Shown here: piece after piece, positions 44,507-52,788 of the stretch
How the letters are laid out: each line of letters opens with the position of its first letter
Numbering within the stretch: the first letter of the stretch is position 1
Source: Gammaproteobacteria bacterium UBA7310
Lineage (GTDB): Bacteria; Pseudomonadota; Gammaproteobacteria; Pseudomonadales; Ketobacteraceae
Length of the DNA: 64,000 bases
Direction: 5' to 3'
Assembly (NCBI GenBank): GCA_002471665.1
Contig: DKQK01000043.1
Coordinates: forward strand, 19,678-83,677
Program-made: the position numbers and the translations under genes
Notes under the pieces: generated by a model
The model's input: only the letters and a program-made list of their open reading frames with translations
Database searches by the model: none
Told to the model about the DNA's origin: nothing

Positions 44507-45946
44507 TTATGATGTTAGCAACCTCAATAAATTTGTATAATCTTCACGCACATCAGAACTGCTTTCCCGCAGCTCCTTAATCTTGCGGCAAGCATGCAAT
44601 ACCGTTGTGTGATCACGGCCACCAAAGGCATCCCCAATTTCGGGCAAGCTGTGATTGGTCAGCTCCTTGGCCAGCGCCATGGCGATCTGCCTTGGCCTTG
44701 CCACCGAGCGGCTGCGACGCTTGGATAATATGTCCGCAATCTTGATCTTAAAATATTCAGCCACTGTTTTCTGAATATTATCAATACTGACCTGCTTTTC
44801 CTGCAACGCCAGCAAATCCTTCAACGATTCTTTAACAAACTCCAGGGAAATAGGCTTACCGGTGAAATGGGCGTTGGCAATAACCCGCTTCAGGGCGCCT
44901 TCCAGTTCACGCACGTTGGAGCGCACCCGCTGGGCAACGAAGAAAGCGGCTTCGTCCGGTAAATTGATTTTTGCTTCCTCTGCTTTCTTCATCAATATGG
45001 CAACCCGGGTTTCCAATTCGGGAGGTTCCACAGCCACAGTCAGGCCCCAACCAAAACGGCTCTTCAGGCGTTCCTCCACACCACTGATTTCCTTCGGATA
45101 GCGGTCGCTGGTGAGGATCATTTGCTGCCCACCCTCAAGCAGTGCATTAAAGGTGTGGAAGAATTCCTCTTGAGAACGCTCTTTACCAGCAAAAAACTGA
45201 ATATCGTCGATCAACAACGCGTCTACAGACCGATAAAAGCGCTTGAATTCATTGATGGCGTTGATCTGCAGTGCCTTCACCATATCGGCCACAAAACGCT
45301 CCGAGTGCAGGTACACCACTTTAGCGTTAGGGTTCTGGGTCATCATGAAATTACCCACTGCGTGCATCAAGTGGGTTTTACCCAGACCAACCCCGCCGTA
45401 CAGAAACAGGGGGTTATAGGCCTGACCGGGATTCTCGGCCACCTGAGTGGCGGCGGCCCGGGCCAATTGGTTGGATTTGCCTTCCACAAAACTGGTAAAG
45501 GTGAAGGCGGGGTTAAGATTGGTCTTGTGTTTGATGGTGCCGCCCATGTCCACTTCCCGTGGGCGGTTTTCCTTGATGCTATTGCCTTTATTACCCGCTG
45601 CAACGGCAGCACGTTGGCTGACGGCGTGCTCCACAACCGTTACCGAACGCCCGGAGCGCCCGGTGGTGGTGTCCACATTGGAAGGGGTTGGCCTGGACTG
45701 GCGGGAACCGATGGCCAACACCACATTCATGGGTTCCTCATCCAGGGTTAATTCTTTCATCAACTCAGAGATGCGGCCCAGAAACTTCTCATTAACCCAA
45801 TCCAGCACAAACCGGTTGGGTGCCAGCAGGCGCAATTGCACACCGTCCACTTCTGCCTGAAGCGGTCGGATCCACATGTTGAATTGTTGCGAGGGTAATT
45901 CTTCTTGTAGTCGATCAAGGCATTGATGCCATAGCGAACTTACCAC
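44507..45946 (-). CDS. dnaA: Chromosomal replication initiator protein DnaA
   Basis: 479 residues. Domain I (about 1-85) is followed by a variable linker (about 90-140), AAA+ domain III with Walker A YGGVGLGKTHLMHA near 184-197 and LLIDDIQFFAGK near 245, and domain IV with the DnaA-box-binding block GGRDHTTVLHACRKI near 444-458. The start codon is GTG at 45946. It opens the adjacent origin (45947-46470), whose DnaA boxes probably also autoregulate the gene. Confidence 0.99.
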   Translation of the reverse strand: MVSSLWHQCLDRLQEELPSQQFNMWIRPLQAEVDGVQLRLLAPNRFVLDWVNEKFLGRISELMKELTLDEEPMNVVLAIGSRQSRPTPSNVDTTTGRSGRSVTVVEHAVSQRAAVAAGNKGNSIKENRPREVDMGGTIKHKTNLNPAFTFTSFVEGKSNQLARAAATQVAENPGQAYNPLFLYGGVGLGKTHLMHAVGNFMMTQNPNAKVVYLHSERFVADMVKALQINAINEFKRFYRSVDALLIDDIQFFAGKERSQEEFFHTFNALLEGGQQMILTSDRYPKEISGVEERLKSRFGWGLTVAVEPPELETRVAILMKKAEEAKINLPDEAAFFVAQRVRSNVRELEGALKRVIANAHFTGKPISLEFVKESLKDLLALQEKQVSIDNIQKTVAEYFKIKIADILSKRRSRSVARPRQIAMALAKELTNHSLPEIGDAFGGRDHTTVLHACRKIKELRESSSDVREDYTNLLRLLTS

Positions 45947-46470
45947 TTGGCCAGCCCCCAGTGATATCAGCAGTAGAAATCAGAATGAAAGAAGAATGAT
46001 ATACCCCGAATGGTGACTTATCCACAGAAGAAAGTGAGTTTTTTCTTCCCCAACTCCTTGACGAATCATATGAATTTACCTGTGGACAAAACCTGCATGA
46101 ACGGGGGTATAGGATGGGTACCAAATTGGGTATAACCACATCAACTTACTTATCCACAATTACGTCATCAGCTTCTGATCAGTTAATACCGTTTTCGGCC
46201 ACAGTGTTATTATGAATATAAGATCATGTTTTTAAAACTTTTATTAAGCTTATCCACAGAAAACATCAAGCCTAGTAACAATAACCATAATCTTTTTTCT
46301 ATCTATATATTATTTATTATTACGACCTGTGGATTGTGGAAAAACCTTTCCAATTCCATGCATTGACAGTGTTCAAACTTAACCGTAGAATTGCGCCTCT
46401 TTTTCCCATGGTGCCGTCCTGGTGTAAGCCACACCGGCGGCGACACTTGAACACTCAGAGCGATCGAATC
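45947..46470. other. Replication origin (oriC) between dnaA and rpmH
   Basis: This 524-bp AT-rich gap separates divergent dnaA and rpmH, the classical origin position. Perfect DnaA boxes TTATCCACA occur at 46018-46026, 46150-46158 and 46250-46258. Near-consensus boxes on the other strand lie at 46081-46089 (TTGTCCACA) and 46335-46343 (TTTTCCACA), with a weaker one at 46328-46336. The A/T-only stretches around 46223-46245 and 46292-46322 are candidate unwinding elements. Strand change of all core genes at this point supports it. Confidence 0.9.
46363..46391 (+). promoter_or_regulatory. Sigma-70 promoter of rpmH
   Basis: TTGACA (46363-46368) and TAGAAT (46386-46391) are separated by 17 bp, about 80 bp before rpmH. 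This is the best sigma-70 promoter in the window. Confidence 0.85.
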
Positions 46471-46605
46471 ATGAAAAGAACATTCCAACCCAGCAACCTG
46501 AAGCGCAAGCGTACTCACGGATTTCGTGCTCGCATGGCGACTAAAAACGGTCGTAAAGTTCTGGCTCGTCGTCGCGCCAAAGGCCGTCAGCGTCTGTCTG
46601 CGTAA
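46471..46605 (+). CDS. rpmH: 50S ribosomal protein L34
   Basis: 44 residues, the exact usual size. The sequence begins MKRTFQPSNLKRKRTHGFR and ends in RRRAKGRQRLSA, all highly conserved and very basic. It binds 23S rRNA. It starts the operon rpmH-rnpA-yidD-yidC next to the origin. An in-frame extension upstream has no family support. Confidence 0.99.
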   Translation: MKRTFQPSNLKRKRTHGFRARMATKNGRKVLARRRAKGRQRLSA

Positions 46606-46621
46606 GCGCTGAATCGGTGGC

Positions 46622-47017
46622 GTGAGCCCATTTTCGTTTCAACGTCACCAGCGTCTACTGACACCCGCGCAATTCAAGCGCGTATTTGACCAAACCGATG
46701 GTCGCGTCAGTCATTCCGCCTTCCTGCTGCTAGCAAGCAAAACCCAGCCCGAGCAACCTGCCAGGCTGGGTTTGGTCGTTGCGAAAAAGCACCTCAAACG
46801 GGCAGTAGATCGAAATACTTTCAAACGCATCGTTCGCACCCGCTTTCGACTGGCCCAGGATCAACTCACCGGACTTGATATTGTGGTGCTCGCCCGTCCC
46901 GGCAGCCGCGCCATGGAACCCCAGGAACTGGCCTCGGAGCTGGATAAATACTGGCCCCGACTGATACAGCGATGTCATAATCCCCAGCCAGACCGCAAAG
47001 CGCAAGCCAGGCATTGA
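46622..47017 (+). CDS. rnpA: Ribonuclease P protein component
   Basis: 131 residues with the RnpA fold. FSFQRHQRLLTPAQFKRVFD lies at the N-terminus and the RNA-contacting block VAKKHLKRAVDRNTFKRIVR near 54-73. It partners the RNase P RNA in tRNA 5' maturation. The start is GTG at 46622, 16 bp after rpmH. The stop overlaps the region from which yidD must be initiated. Confidence 0.96.
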   Translation: MSPFSFQRHQRLLTPAQFKRVFDQTDGRVSHSAFLLLASKTQPEQPARLGLVVAKKHLKRAVDRNTFKRIVRTRFRLAQDQLTGLDIVVLARPGSRAMEPQELASELDKYWPRLIQRCHNPQPDRKAQARH

Positions 47018-47036
47018 GCTTCGGCTAGGGGGCATT

Positions 47037-47303
47037 CTGAAACAGATCGCGTTACTGCTGCTGAAATTCTATCGACTGGCTATCAGCCCGTTGATGCCGC
47101 CCCATTGCCGTTTCGAACCCACCTGTTCCGCCTATGCCCAGGAAGCGATTCAACACTATGGCTTTGCGCGCGGCAGCCTGTTAACCTTGCGGCGGCTATC
47201 TAAATGTCACCCATGGCACGCTGGCGGTTACGATCCCGTACCGGGCGCCCGTTGCTGCCGCGGACCTGACCAACCTGAATTCAATCCGACAGACAGTAAG
47301 TGA
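47037..47303 (+). CDS. yidD: Membrane protein insertion efficiency factor YidD, non-canonical start
   Basis: About 88 residues. The family core reads LKFYRLAISPLMPPHCRFEP, with TCSAYAQEAIQHYG and KCHPWHAGGYDPVP after it and the conserved cysteines. YidD helps YidC insert membrane proteins. The only ATG/GTG/TTG start in this frame is the TTG at 47091, which lies inside the conserved region and would remove the N-terminal amphipathic helix. CTG 47037 lies 7 nt after the AGG of an AGGGGG run. ATT at 47034 or 47013 are alternatives. The stop lies 3 bp before yidC. Confidence 0.85.
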   Translation: MKQIALLLLKFYRLAISPLMPPHCRFEPTCSAYAQEAIQHYGFARGSLLTLRRLSKCHPWHAGGYDPVPGARCCRGPDQPEFNPTDSK

Positions 47304-47306
47304 AAG

Positions 47307-48995
47307 ATGGACTGGCAACGAACGTTACTGATTGCTGCCCTGGCAGTGGTTTCTTACATGATGATTCTGCAATGGCAGAAAGATTACGTGGATGCACCTC
47401 TGGCCGAGCAGGCAGAATCTTATTCACAAAGTTATCCACAGGATGGCACGGGCGATGTTCCCACTGAAGTGAGCAACGCTTCCACTGCAGATGTGCCGGT
47501 TGATCCCACCGTAACCAGCAGTGCGCCGCAACCGGACACCCTGACCCCAACTCAGGGGTTAATTGAAGTGGATACGGATGTGCTGTCGGTGAAAATCAAC
47601 CCACTGGGCGGTGACATAGTCTATGTGGGGCTGAAGGATTATCCAGCCCAGCTCAGTACCCCCAATGTACCCATTACCCTGCTGCAATCCAATGATGCCC
47701 ATACCTATATTTCCCAAAGTGGTTTGATCGGTCCCAATGGACCTGATGGCAGCAAAGACGGGCGGCCCCGTTACTCCAGTGAGCAGAACCGGTATCGAAT
47801 GGAGGATGAGACCCTTACCGTCACCTTGCGTTTTCAGCAGGATAACGGCGCCCTCATCAACAAAGAGTTCAAGTTTGAAGCGGGCAGTTATGTTATTGAC
47901 GTCAATATGACGGTGGAGAATAACAGTGACCAGACCTGGCAAGGGCTTATGTATGGTCAGATCAAGCGGGATAGCAGTGAGGATCCCGGTTTGAACTCTG
48001 CAGTGGGATTTGGTCTGCCCACCTTCCTCGGCGGTGCCTACTGGGATCAGGAAAAGGCGTACAACAAGATCAGCTTCGAGGATATGGCCGAAGCCCCCCT
48101 CAACAAACAGATTCCCGGTGGCTGGCTGGCCATGATCCAGCATTACTTCATGAGCGCCTGGATTCCGGATCAGGATCAGACCCATCATTATTCCACCCGG
48201 GTAGCCAAGGGCTTCAATATCATCGGCTTCACCACACCGAAAGCAGTGGTTGCGCCGAGTGAATCCCATACCTTCAGCGCCCGTTTTTACGCCGGGCCCA
48301 AAATCCAGAAAACCCTGAAAGCGCTGGTGCCGGGCAAGGGCCTGGATCTGGCCATTGACTTCGGGCCTCTGTTTTTCATTTCAGAAATTCTGTTCTGGTT
48401 CCTGGAAATGTTCCATTCCTGGACCGGTAACTGGGGCTTTGCCATCATCATGCTGACCATGTTGGTGAAATTGATTTTCTTCTATCCCTCCGCCCTCAGC
48501 TACAAATCCATGGCAAAAATGCGCAAAGTGGCCCCGGAGTTGACCCGCATCCGCGAGCAATATGGTGATGATCGCCAGAAACTGTCCCAGGAAATGATGA
48601 ATCTCTATAAGAAAGAGAAAATCAATCCGCTGGGTGGCTGCCTGCCGATTCTGATCCAGATGCCTGTTTTCCTGGCGTTATACTGGGCTCTGCTGGAAAG
48701 TGTGGAGCTACGGCAGGCGCCTTTCCTGTTGTGGATCGAAGACCTGTCGGTGATGGACCCCTGGTTTGTGTTGCCACTGATCATGGGTGCCAGTATGTGG
48801 GTACAGCAGATGCTGAACCCGGCACCACCGGATCCCATGCAGGCCAAGGTAATGAAGATGATGCCGATCCTGTTTACGGTGATGTTCCTGTGGTTCCCGG
48901 CGGGGCTGGTATTGTACTGGGTTACCAACAATATCCTCTCCATTACCCAGCAATATGTGATCACCAAACGCATCGAATCCGGTGCCAGCACCTAG
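47307..48995 (+). CDS. yidC: Membrane protein insertase YidC
   Basis: 562 residues, the gammaproteobacterial length. It has an N-terminal membrane anchor (about 4-22), a large periplasmic beta domain (about 60-345) and the conserved C-terminal 60-kDa inner-membrane-protein domain (about 370-555) with five membrane segments and the hydrophilic-groove arginine near SALSYKSMAKMRKV. It inserts proteins into the inner membrane alone or with SecYEG. It is coupled to yidD and followed by a terminator-like hairpin. Confidence 0.98.
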   Translation: MDWQRTLLIAALAVVSYMMILQWQKDYVDAPLAEQAESYSQSYPQDGTGDVPTEVSNASTADVPVDPTVTSSAPQPDTLTPTQGLIEVDTDVLSVKINPLGGDIVYVGLKDYPAQLSTPNVPITLLQSNDAHTYISQSGLIGPNGPDGSKDGRPRYSSEQNRYRMEDETLTVTLRFQQDNGALINKEFKFEAGSYVIDVNMTVENNSDQTWQGLMYGQIKRDSSEDPGLNSAVGFGLPTFLGGAYWDQEKAYNKISFEDMAEAPLNKQIPGGWLAMIQHYFMSAWIPDQDQTHHYSTRVAKGFNIIGFTTPKAVVAPSESHTFSARFYAGPKIQKTLKALVPGKGLDLAIDFGPLFFISEILFWFLEMFHSWTGNWGFAIIMLTMLVKLIFFYPSALSYKSMAKMRKVAPELTRIREQYGDDRQKLSQEMMNLYKKEKINPLGGCLPILIQMPVFLALYWALLESVELRQAPFLLWIEDLSVMDPWFVLPLIMGASMWVQQMLNPAPPDPMQAKVMKMMPILFTVMFLWFPAGLVLYWVTNNILSITQQYVITKRIESGAST

Positions 48996-49002
48996 ATAAA
49001 TT

Positions 49003-49027
49003 ACCGGCGTGTCACCACGCCGGTTTT
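49003..49027 (+). terminator. Terminator hairpin between yidC and mnmE
   Basis: A perfect 9-bp stem, ACCGGCGTG and CACGCCGGT, with a TCAC loop and the U-tract TTTT starts 7 bp after the yidC stop. It ends just 5 bp before the mnmE start, so it could also limit mnmE translation or act as an attenuator. Confidence 0.8.
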
Positions 49028-49032
49028 GCCTT

Positions 49033-50421
49033 ATGAATGACACACTTCGTGCATTAGATAACGACACCATCGCGGCACAGGCTACACCGCCTGGCCGGGG
49101 TGGCGTGGGTATCGTGCGGCTATCGGGGCCGCAAGCCTACACGATTGCCCGCACCCTGTGTAAACGCAGCCTGGCGTTGCAACCCCGTTATGCCCACTTT
49201 GCCCGCTTTCATGATGCTGAAGGCCAGGTCATAGACGAAGGGTTAGTGTTGTTCTTCCCCGGCCCTAATTCCTTTACCGGTGAAGACGTGGTGGAACTGC
49301 AGGGCCATGGTGGCCCGGTGGTGATGGCCAGTCTGTTGAATCAGGTGGTGGCCCTGGGCGCACGGGTGGCAAGGCCCGGCGAATTCTCCGAGCGGGCCTT
49401 TCTTAACGATAAAATCGATCTGGCCCAGGCAGAGGCCATTGCCGATCTGATTGATTCGTCGTCCGAGCAAGCCGCCCGTGGCGCCCTGCGTTCCCTGCAG
49501 GGGGCGTTTTCGGATCAGGTCAACACCTTGGTAGAACAGCTGATCGCCTTGCGCATGTACGTGGAAGCGGCCATTGATTTTCCTGAAGAGGAAATCGATT
49601 TCCTTGCCGATGGCAAGGTGCTTAGGGATCTGGACGGCATCATACAACAGTTGGAACAGGTCTTCCGCGAAGCCAACCGTGGTGTGTTGATGAAGGAAGG
49701 CATGAAAGTGGTATTGGCAGGCAAACCCAATGCCGGCAAATCCAGTTTGCTCAATGCGCTGTCGGGCCGTGATTCCGCTATCGTCACCGCCATTGCCGGC
49801 ACCACCCGCGATGTGTTGCGCGAACATATTCATCTGGATGGTATGCCGTTGCACATAACGGACACAGCGGGATTGCGGGACAGCCCGGATGAAGTGGAAC
49901 AGGAAGGAATCCGCCGGGCCTGGCAGGAAATAGAGCAGGCGGATCGCGTGATTATGTTGGTGGATGCCACCGAGGTGACCAGTGAAGACTTGTCTCCCCA
50001 GGCCCTGTGGCCGGAATTCTATGATCAGATTCCCCACCAGATCCCCCTGACGCTGGTACTGAACAAAATGGATTTGGTGTCCACTCCGTTGGTGATGGAT
50101 GAACAGGGTAATACTGTCATCCCGCTTTCCGCTAAAACCGGGGATGGAGTGGAGGCCTTGCGGCAACACCTGAAATCCGCCATGGGATATGTGGGTGACA
50201 GTGAGGGCAGTTTTACCGCGCGCCAACGCCACATTGATGCCCTGCAACGGGCGAGTTCTGCATTGGAACAAGGCCGTCACCAATTGGTCTCGGCCGGCGC
50301 CGGTGAGCTGCTGGCCGAGGATCTGCGTCTGGCACAGGAACATCTGGGGGAAATAACCGGACGGTTTACACCGGATGATCTACTGGGGCGGATATTTTCC
50401 AGTTTCTGTATCGGTAAGTAG
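49033..50421 (+). CDS. mnmE: tRNA modification GTPase MnmE
   Basis: 462 residues. The N-terminal formyl-THF-binding domain contains TPPGRGGVGIVRLSG. The inserted G domain has G1 GKPNAGKSSLLNAL near 223-236, TTRD, DTAGLRD near 270 and NKMD near 337. The C-terminus ends in the catalytic FCIGK. With MnmG it makes the cmnm5 modification of wobble uridine. ATG 49033 follows the family start. No Shine-Dalgarno is visible because a terminator hairpin lies immediately upstream. The usual partner mnmG is not next door. Confidence 0.97.
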   Translation: MNDTLRALDNDTIAAQATPPGRGGVGIVRLSGPQAYTIARTLCKRSLALQPRYAHFARFHDAEGQVIDEGLVLFFPGPNSFTGEDVVELQGHGGPVVMASLLNQVVALGARVARPGEFSERAFLNDKIDLAQAEAIADLIDSSSEQAARGALRSLQGAFSDQVNTLVEQLIALRMYVEAAIDFPEEEIDFLADGKVLRDLDGIIQQLEQVFREANRGVLMKEGMKVVLAGKPNAGKSSLLNALSGRDSAIVTAIAGTTRDVLREHIHLDGMPLHITDTAGLRDSPDEVEQEGIRRAWQEIEQADRVIMLVDATEVTSEDLSPQALWPEFYDQIPHQIPLTLVLNKMDLVSTPLVMDEQGNTVIPLSAKTGDGVEALRQHLKSAMGYVGDSEGSFTARQRHIDALQRASSALEQGRHQLVSAGAGELLAEDLRLAQEHLGEITGRFTPDDLLGRIFSSFCIGK

Positions 50422-50655
50422 AACAGGCACCCTTCATTTGTCTCAAGCTGACAAATTGGCCAGTCTCTTGCAACTCTATTACGTTGTACTTTAAGGGTGA
50501 CAGACAGGGTCAACATCATCGTGAGTCCCGCTGCTGTGCCCTAAATTTCCACATATCGTATGATATAAGCACACTAGTAGTGCCTGAATACCTTACCCAT
50601 GGTCGGTTTGCGGAAATTCAGTGTTAATGGCTCAGGGTCTGGTTGAGGCAAGTCC

Positions 50656-52743
50656 ATGAACAAAACGATTTTTCTTGTGAGTGTATTGATTCTGGCGGGG
50701 CTGAATTTGGCCTTACCATCAGTCGCAACCGCGCAGTCCATCTCACAACAAAACAATTGGTTTGGCCATCACCTGCCGTTTGATCCCAATGGGTCATCGC
50801 CTGCTGTCCAGTCGAACAAAAAGGTGTTTGCCCACTACTTTTTACCTTACCCGGTGAGTATTAATAACCGCAGTGGGGATCACAGTTATTACAATAAACA
50901 TTACCTGAACCCGCATGGGGAAAACGACAAATTTCTCAACAAAGGTGGTTTGTTACGCCAACGACCGCTGCCACGGGTACCGCTTGCCGGTAAAGAGCAT
51001 TTCAGGCTGAGTGACTTACGGCATGAAATCCAATTGGCAAAGGCCATCGGCATCGATGGGTTCGCCGTCAATATTCTGAGCCTGCACGGCCAACTGTGGC
51101 AACAAACTTTGCGCCTGTTGCAGGTGGCGGAGGAACAGGATTTTACCATTCTGATCATGCCTGACATGAACGCTCAGTTTAAAGCCGAGCCCGAATACCT
51201 TGTGCCTTTACTGAAATACCTTGATCAGTACTCCAATGCCCATCGGCTGCAGGACGGGCGTTTGGTGGTGGCGCCCTATATGGCGGAGAACCAAAGCCCC
51301 CAATGGTGGGCGGATGTAATCGCCCAGCTGAATGCGGCGGGTGTGCCCATTGCTTTTGTGCCGGTGTTTCACGATATGACAAAGCAATGGCAGAATTTTC
51401 GTCAACAGCTGAAGTCCGACACCAGATCTGTGTTAAGCGGTATTTCAGAATGGGGCCCCAGAACGCCGCTGGGAGCAGACCGGCTGCAGGAAAGGCTGCA
51501 ACGAATGCACAAAGAAAATCTTTTGGTGATGAGTCCGGTGGCGCCGCAGGACATGCGACCCAAATCGTCCATTTTTACCGAGGCCAATAACAGTGAATCC
51601 TACCGCCGCATGTGGGAGTCAACCATTAACGCCGATGCAGATTGGGTGCACATCATCACCTGGAATGATTACTCAGAATCCACCGAAATCGCCCCCTCGA
51701 CGGAAACCGGTTATGCGTTTTATGACTTGACCGCCTACTACATCCATTGGTTTAAACAGGGCAAACCCCCAATCCGGCGTGATGCCCTGTATGCCTTTTA
51801 TCGAAACCAACCCTGGCAGGCCAGCACAACGTTTCCGGGGCTGGATAGAATGAATCCGCGTTTCGGTTATCCGGCCAAGAACGAAATTGAATTACTGGGA
51901 TTTTTAACTGAGCCGGGTACGCTTCTGATTGGCATTGATGAGAAAGTGGAGCGTAAAGACGTAGATGCCGGTGTGGTCAGCTTCAAAATTCCAATGCAAT
52001 CCGGTACGCCTTATTTTGCCTTGCTGCGAAATGGTCAGCTGGTTCAGAGCATCAAAAGCGGTACCCGAATACGTAACCAGGTGGAAATTTCCAACTTGAT
52101 TTATCGAGGTGAAACCAGCCGCCGAATTAACCCACAAGCCGGAACAAATGCGGTCAGTTGGCCCTGGCTCAACACAGACTTTGGTAAGCAGGTACGCATT
52201 CTCAATCTGATGGAAAAATCCCCCTTTGAACCCCTGACGGATAACGGTGCTTATGTTCTGGAGGATCAAAGCTCGGTGGAGAATGGTGGTATTGGGTTTT
52301 CTTTCCCCAAGGCAGAATCAGAATCCTTCCGGATTCAATTTGACGTGAAAGCAACACCAAAGGGTTCGCAGTCGTTGGCGTTTGTTTTCAGTATTCTGCA
52401 AGACGCCGGTAAACCCATACCCTTGTTGCATCTGTTGGGTAAAAAAGACGGAGCTGCCTGCCTGGTACTGATGACGCAATCGAATCGTTGTAAGGTGAAC
52501 ATTACCCTGAATACCTGGTATCGGATGGAACTGAGCGCAACGTCACCCCGGAACAATGCCCCGGCTGTTTGGAGATTGAGTCTAAGGGACGGCAACGGCG
52601 TGGTGGTGCGGGAAACTCTGTCCATTGCGGATGTGAAGGTTGCCTCGGCAACCGGTTTACTGATCGACAGTATTGCAGCGCCGGAAATACGGTCAAAACT
52701 GTTTGTTGATAATCTTGTGGTCACCGCAGACCGATCAATATGA
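50656..52743 (+). CDS. Exported glycoside hydrolase, GH71-like (alpha-1,3-glucanase family)
   Basis: 695 residues. The signal peptide (FLVSVLILAGLNLALPSVATA) is cleaved near 27. A GH71-like catalytic region (about 55-385) follows, with VFAHYFLPYPVS, the IQLAKAIGIDGFAVNILSLH segment and the IITWNDYSESTEIAPS motif near 334-349. The C-terminal beta-rich part (about 410-690) resembles carbohydrate-binding or jelly-roll modules. Family members cleave alpha-1,3-glucan. Its place at the edge of an exopolysaccharide locus suggests that it trims or degrades the polymer. The substrate is inference. Confidence 0.8.
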   Translation: MNKTIFLVSVLILAGLNLALPSVATAQSISQQNNWFGHHLPFDPNGSSPAVQSNKKVFAHYFLPYPVSINNRSGDHSYYNKHYLNPHGENDKFLNKGGLLRQRPLPRVPLAGKEHFRLSDLRHEIQLAKAIGIDGFAVNILSLHGQLWQQTLRLLQVAEEQDFTILIMPDMNAQFKAEPEYLVPLLKYLDQYSNAHRLQDGRLVVAPYMAENQSPQWWADVIAQLNAAGVPIAFVPVFHDMTKQWQNFRQQLKSDTRSVLSGISEWGPRTPLGADRLQERLQRMHKENLLVMSPVAPQDMRPKSSIFTEANNSESYRRMWESTINADADWVHIITWNDYSESTEIAPSTETGYAFYDLTAYYIHWFKQGKPPIRRDALYAFYRNQPWQASTTFPGLDRMNPRFGYPAKNEIELLGFLTEPGTLLIGIDEKVERKDVDAGVVSFKIPMQSGTPYFALLRNGQLVQSIKSGTRIRNQVEISNLIYRGETSRRINPQAGTNAVSWPWLNTDFGKQVRILNLMEKSPFEPLTDNGAYVLEDQSSVENGGIGFSFPKAESESFRIQFDVKATPKGSQSLAFVFSILQDAGKPIPLLHLLGKKDGAACLVLMTQSNRCKVNITLNTWYRMELSATSPRNNAPAVWRLSLRDGNGVVVRETLSIADVKVASATGLLIDSIAAPEIRSKLFVDNLVVTADRSI

Positions 52744-52788
52744 TGAACACTGCTACCCAATCATCAGGCACCCTATAGGGAATATGGC

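Noticed and set aside
47432..47440. A perfect DnaA box inside yidC
   Set aside because: A single isolated box in coding sequence near oriC; not enough to call a separate regulatory site.
49243..50343. A 366-codon open frame antisense to mnmE
   Set aside because: A shadow of the conserved MnmE frame; low-complexity composition without family features.
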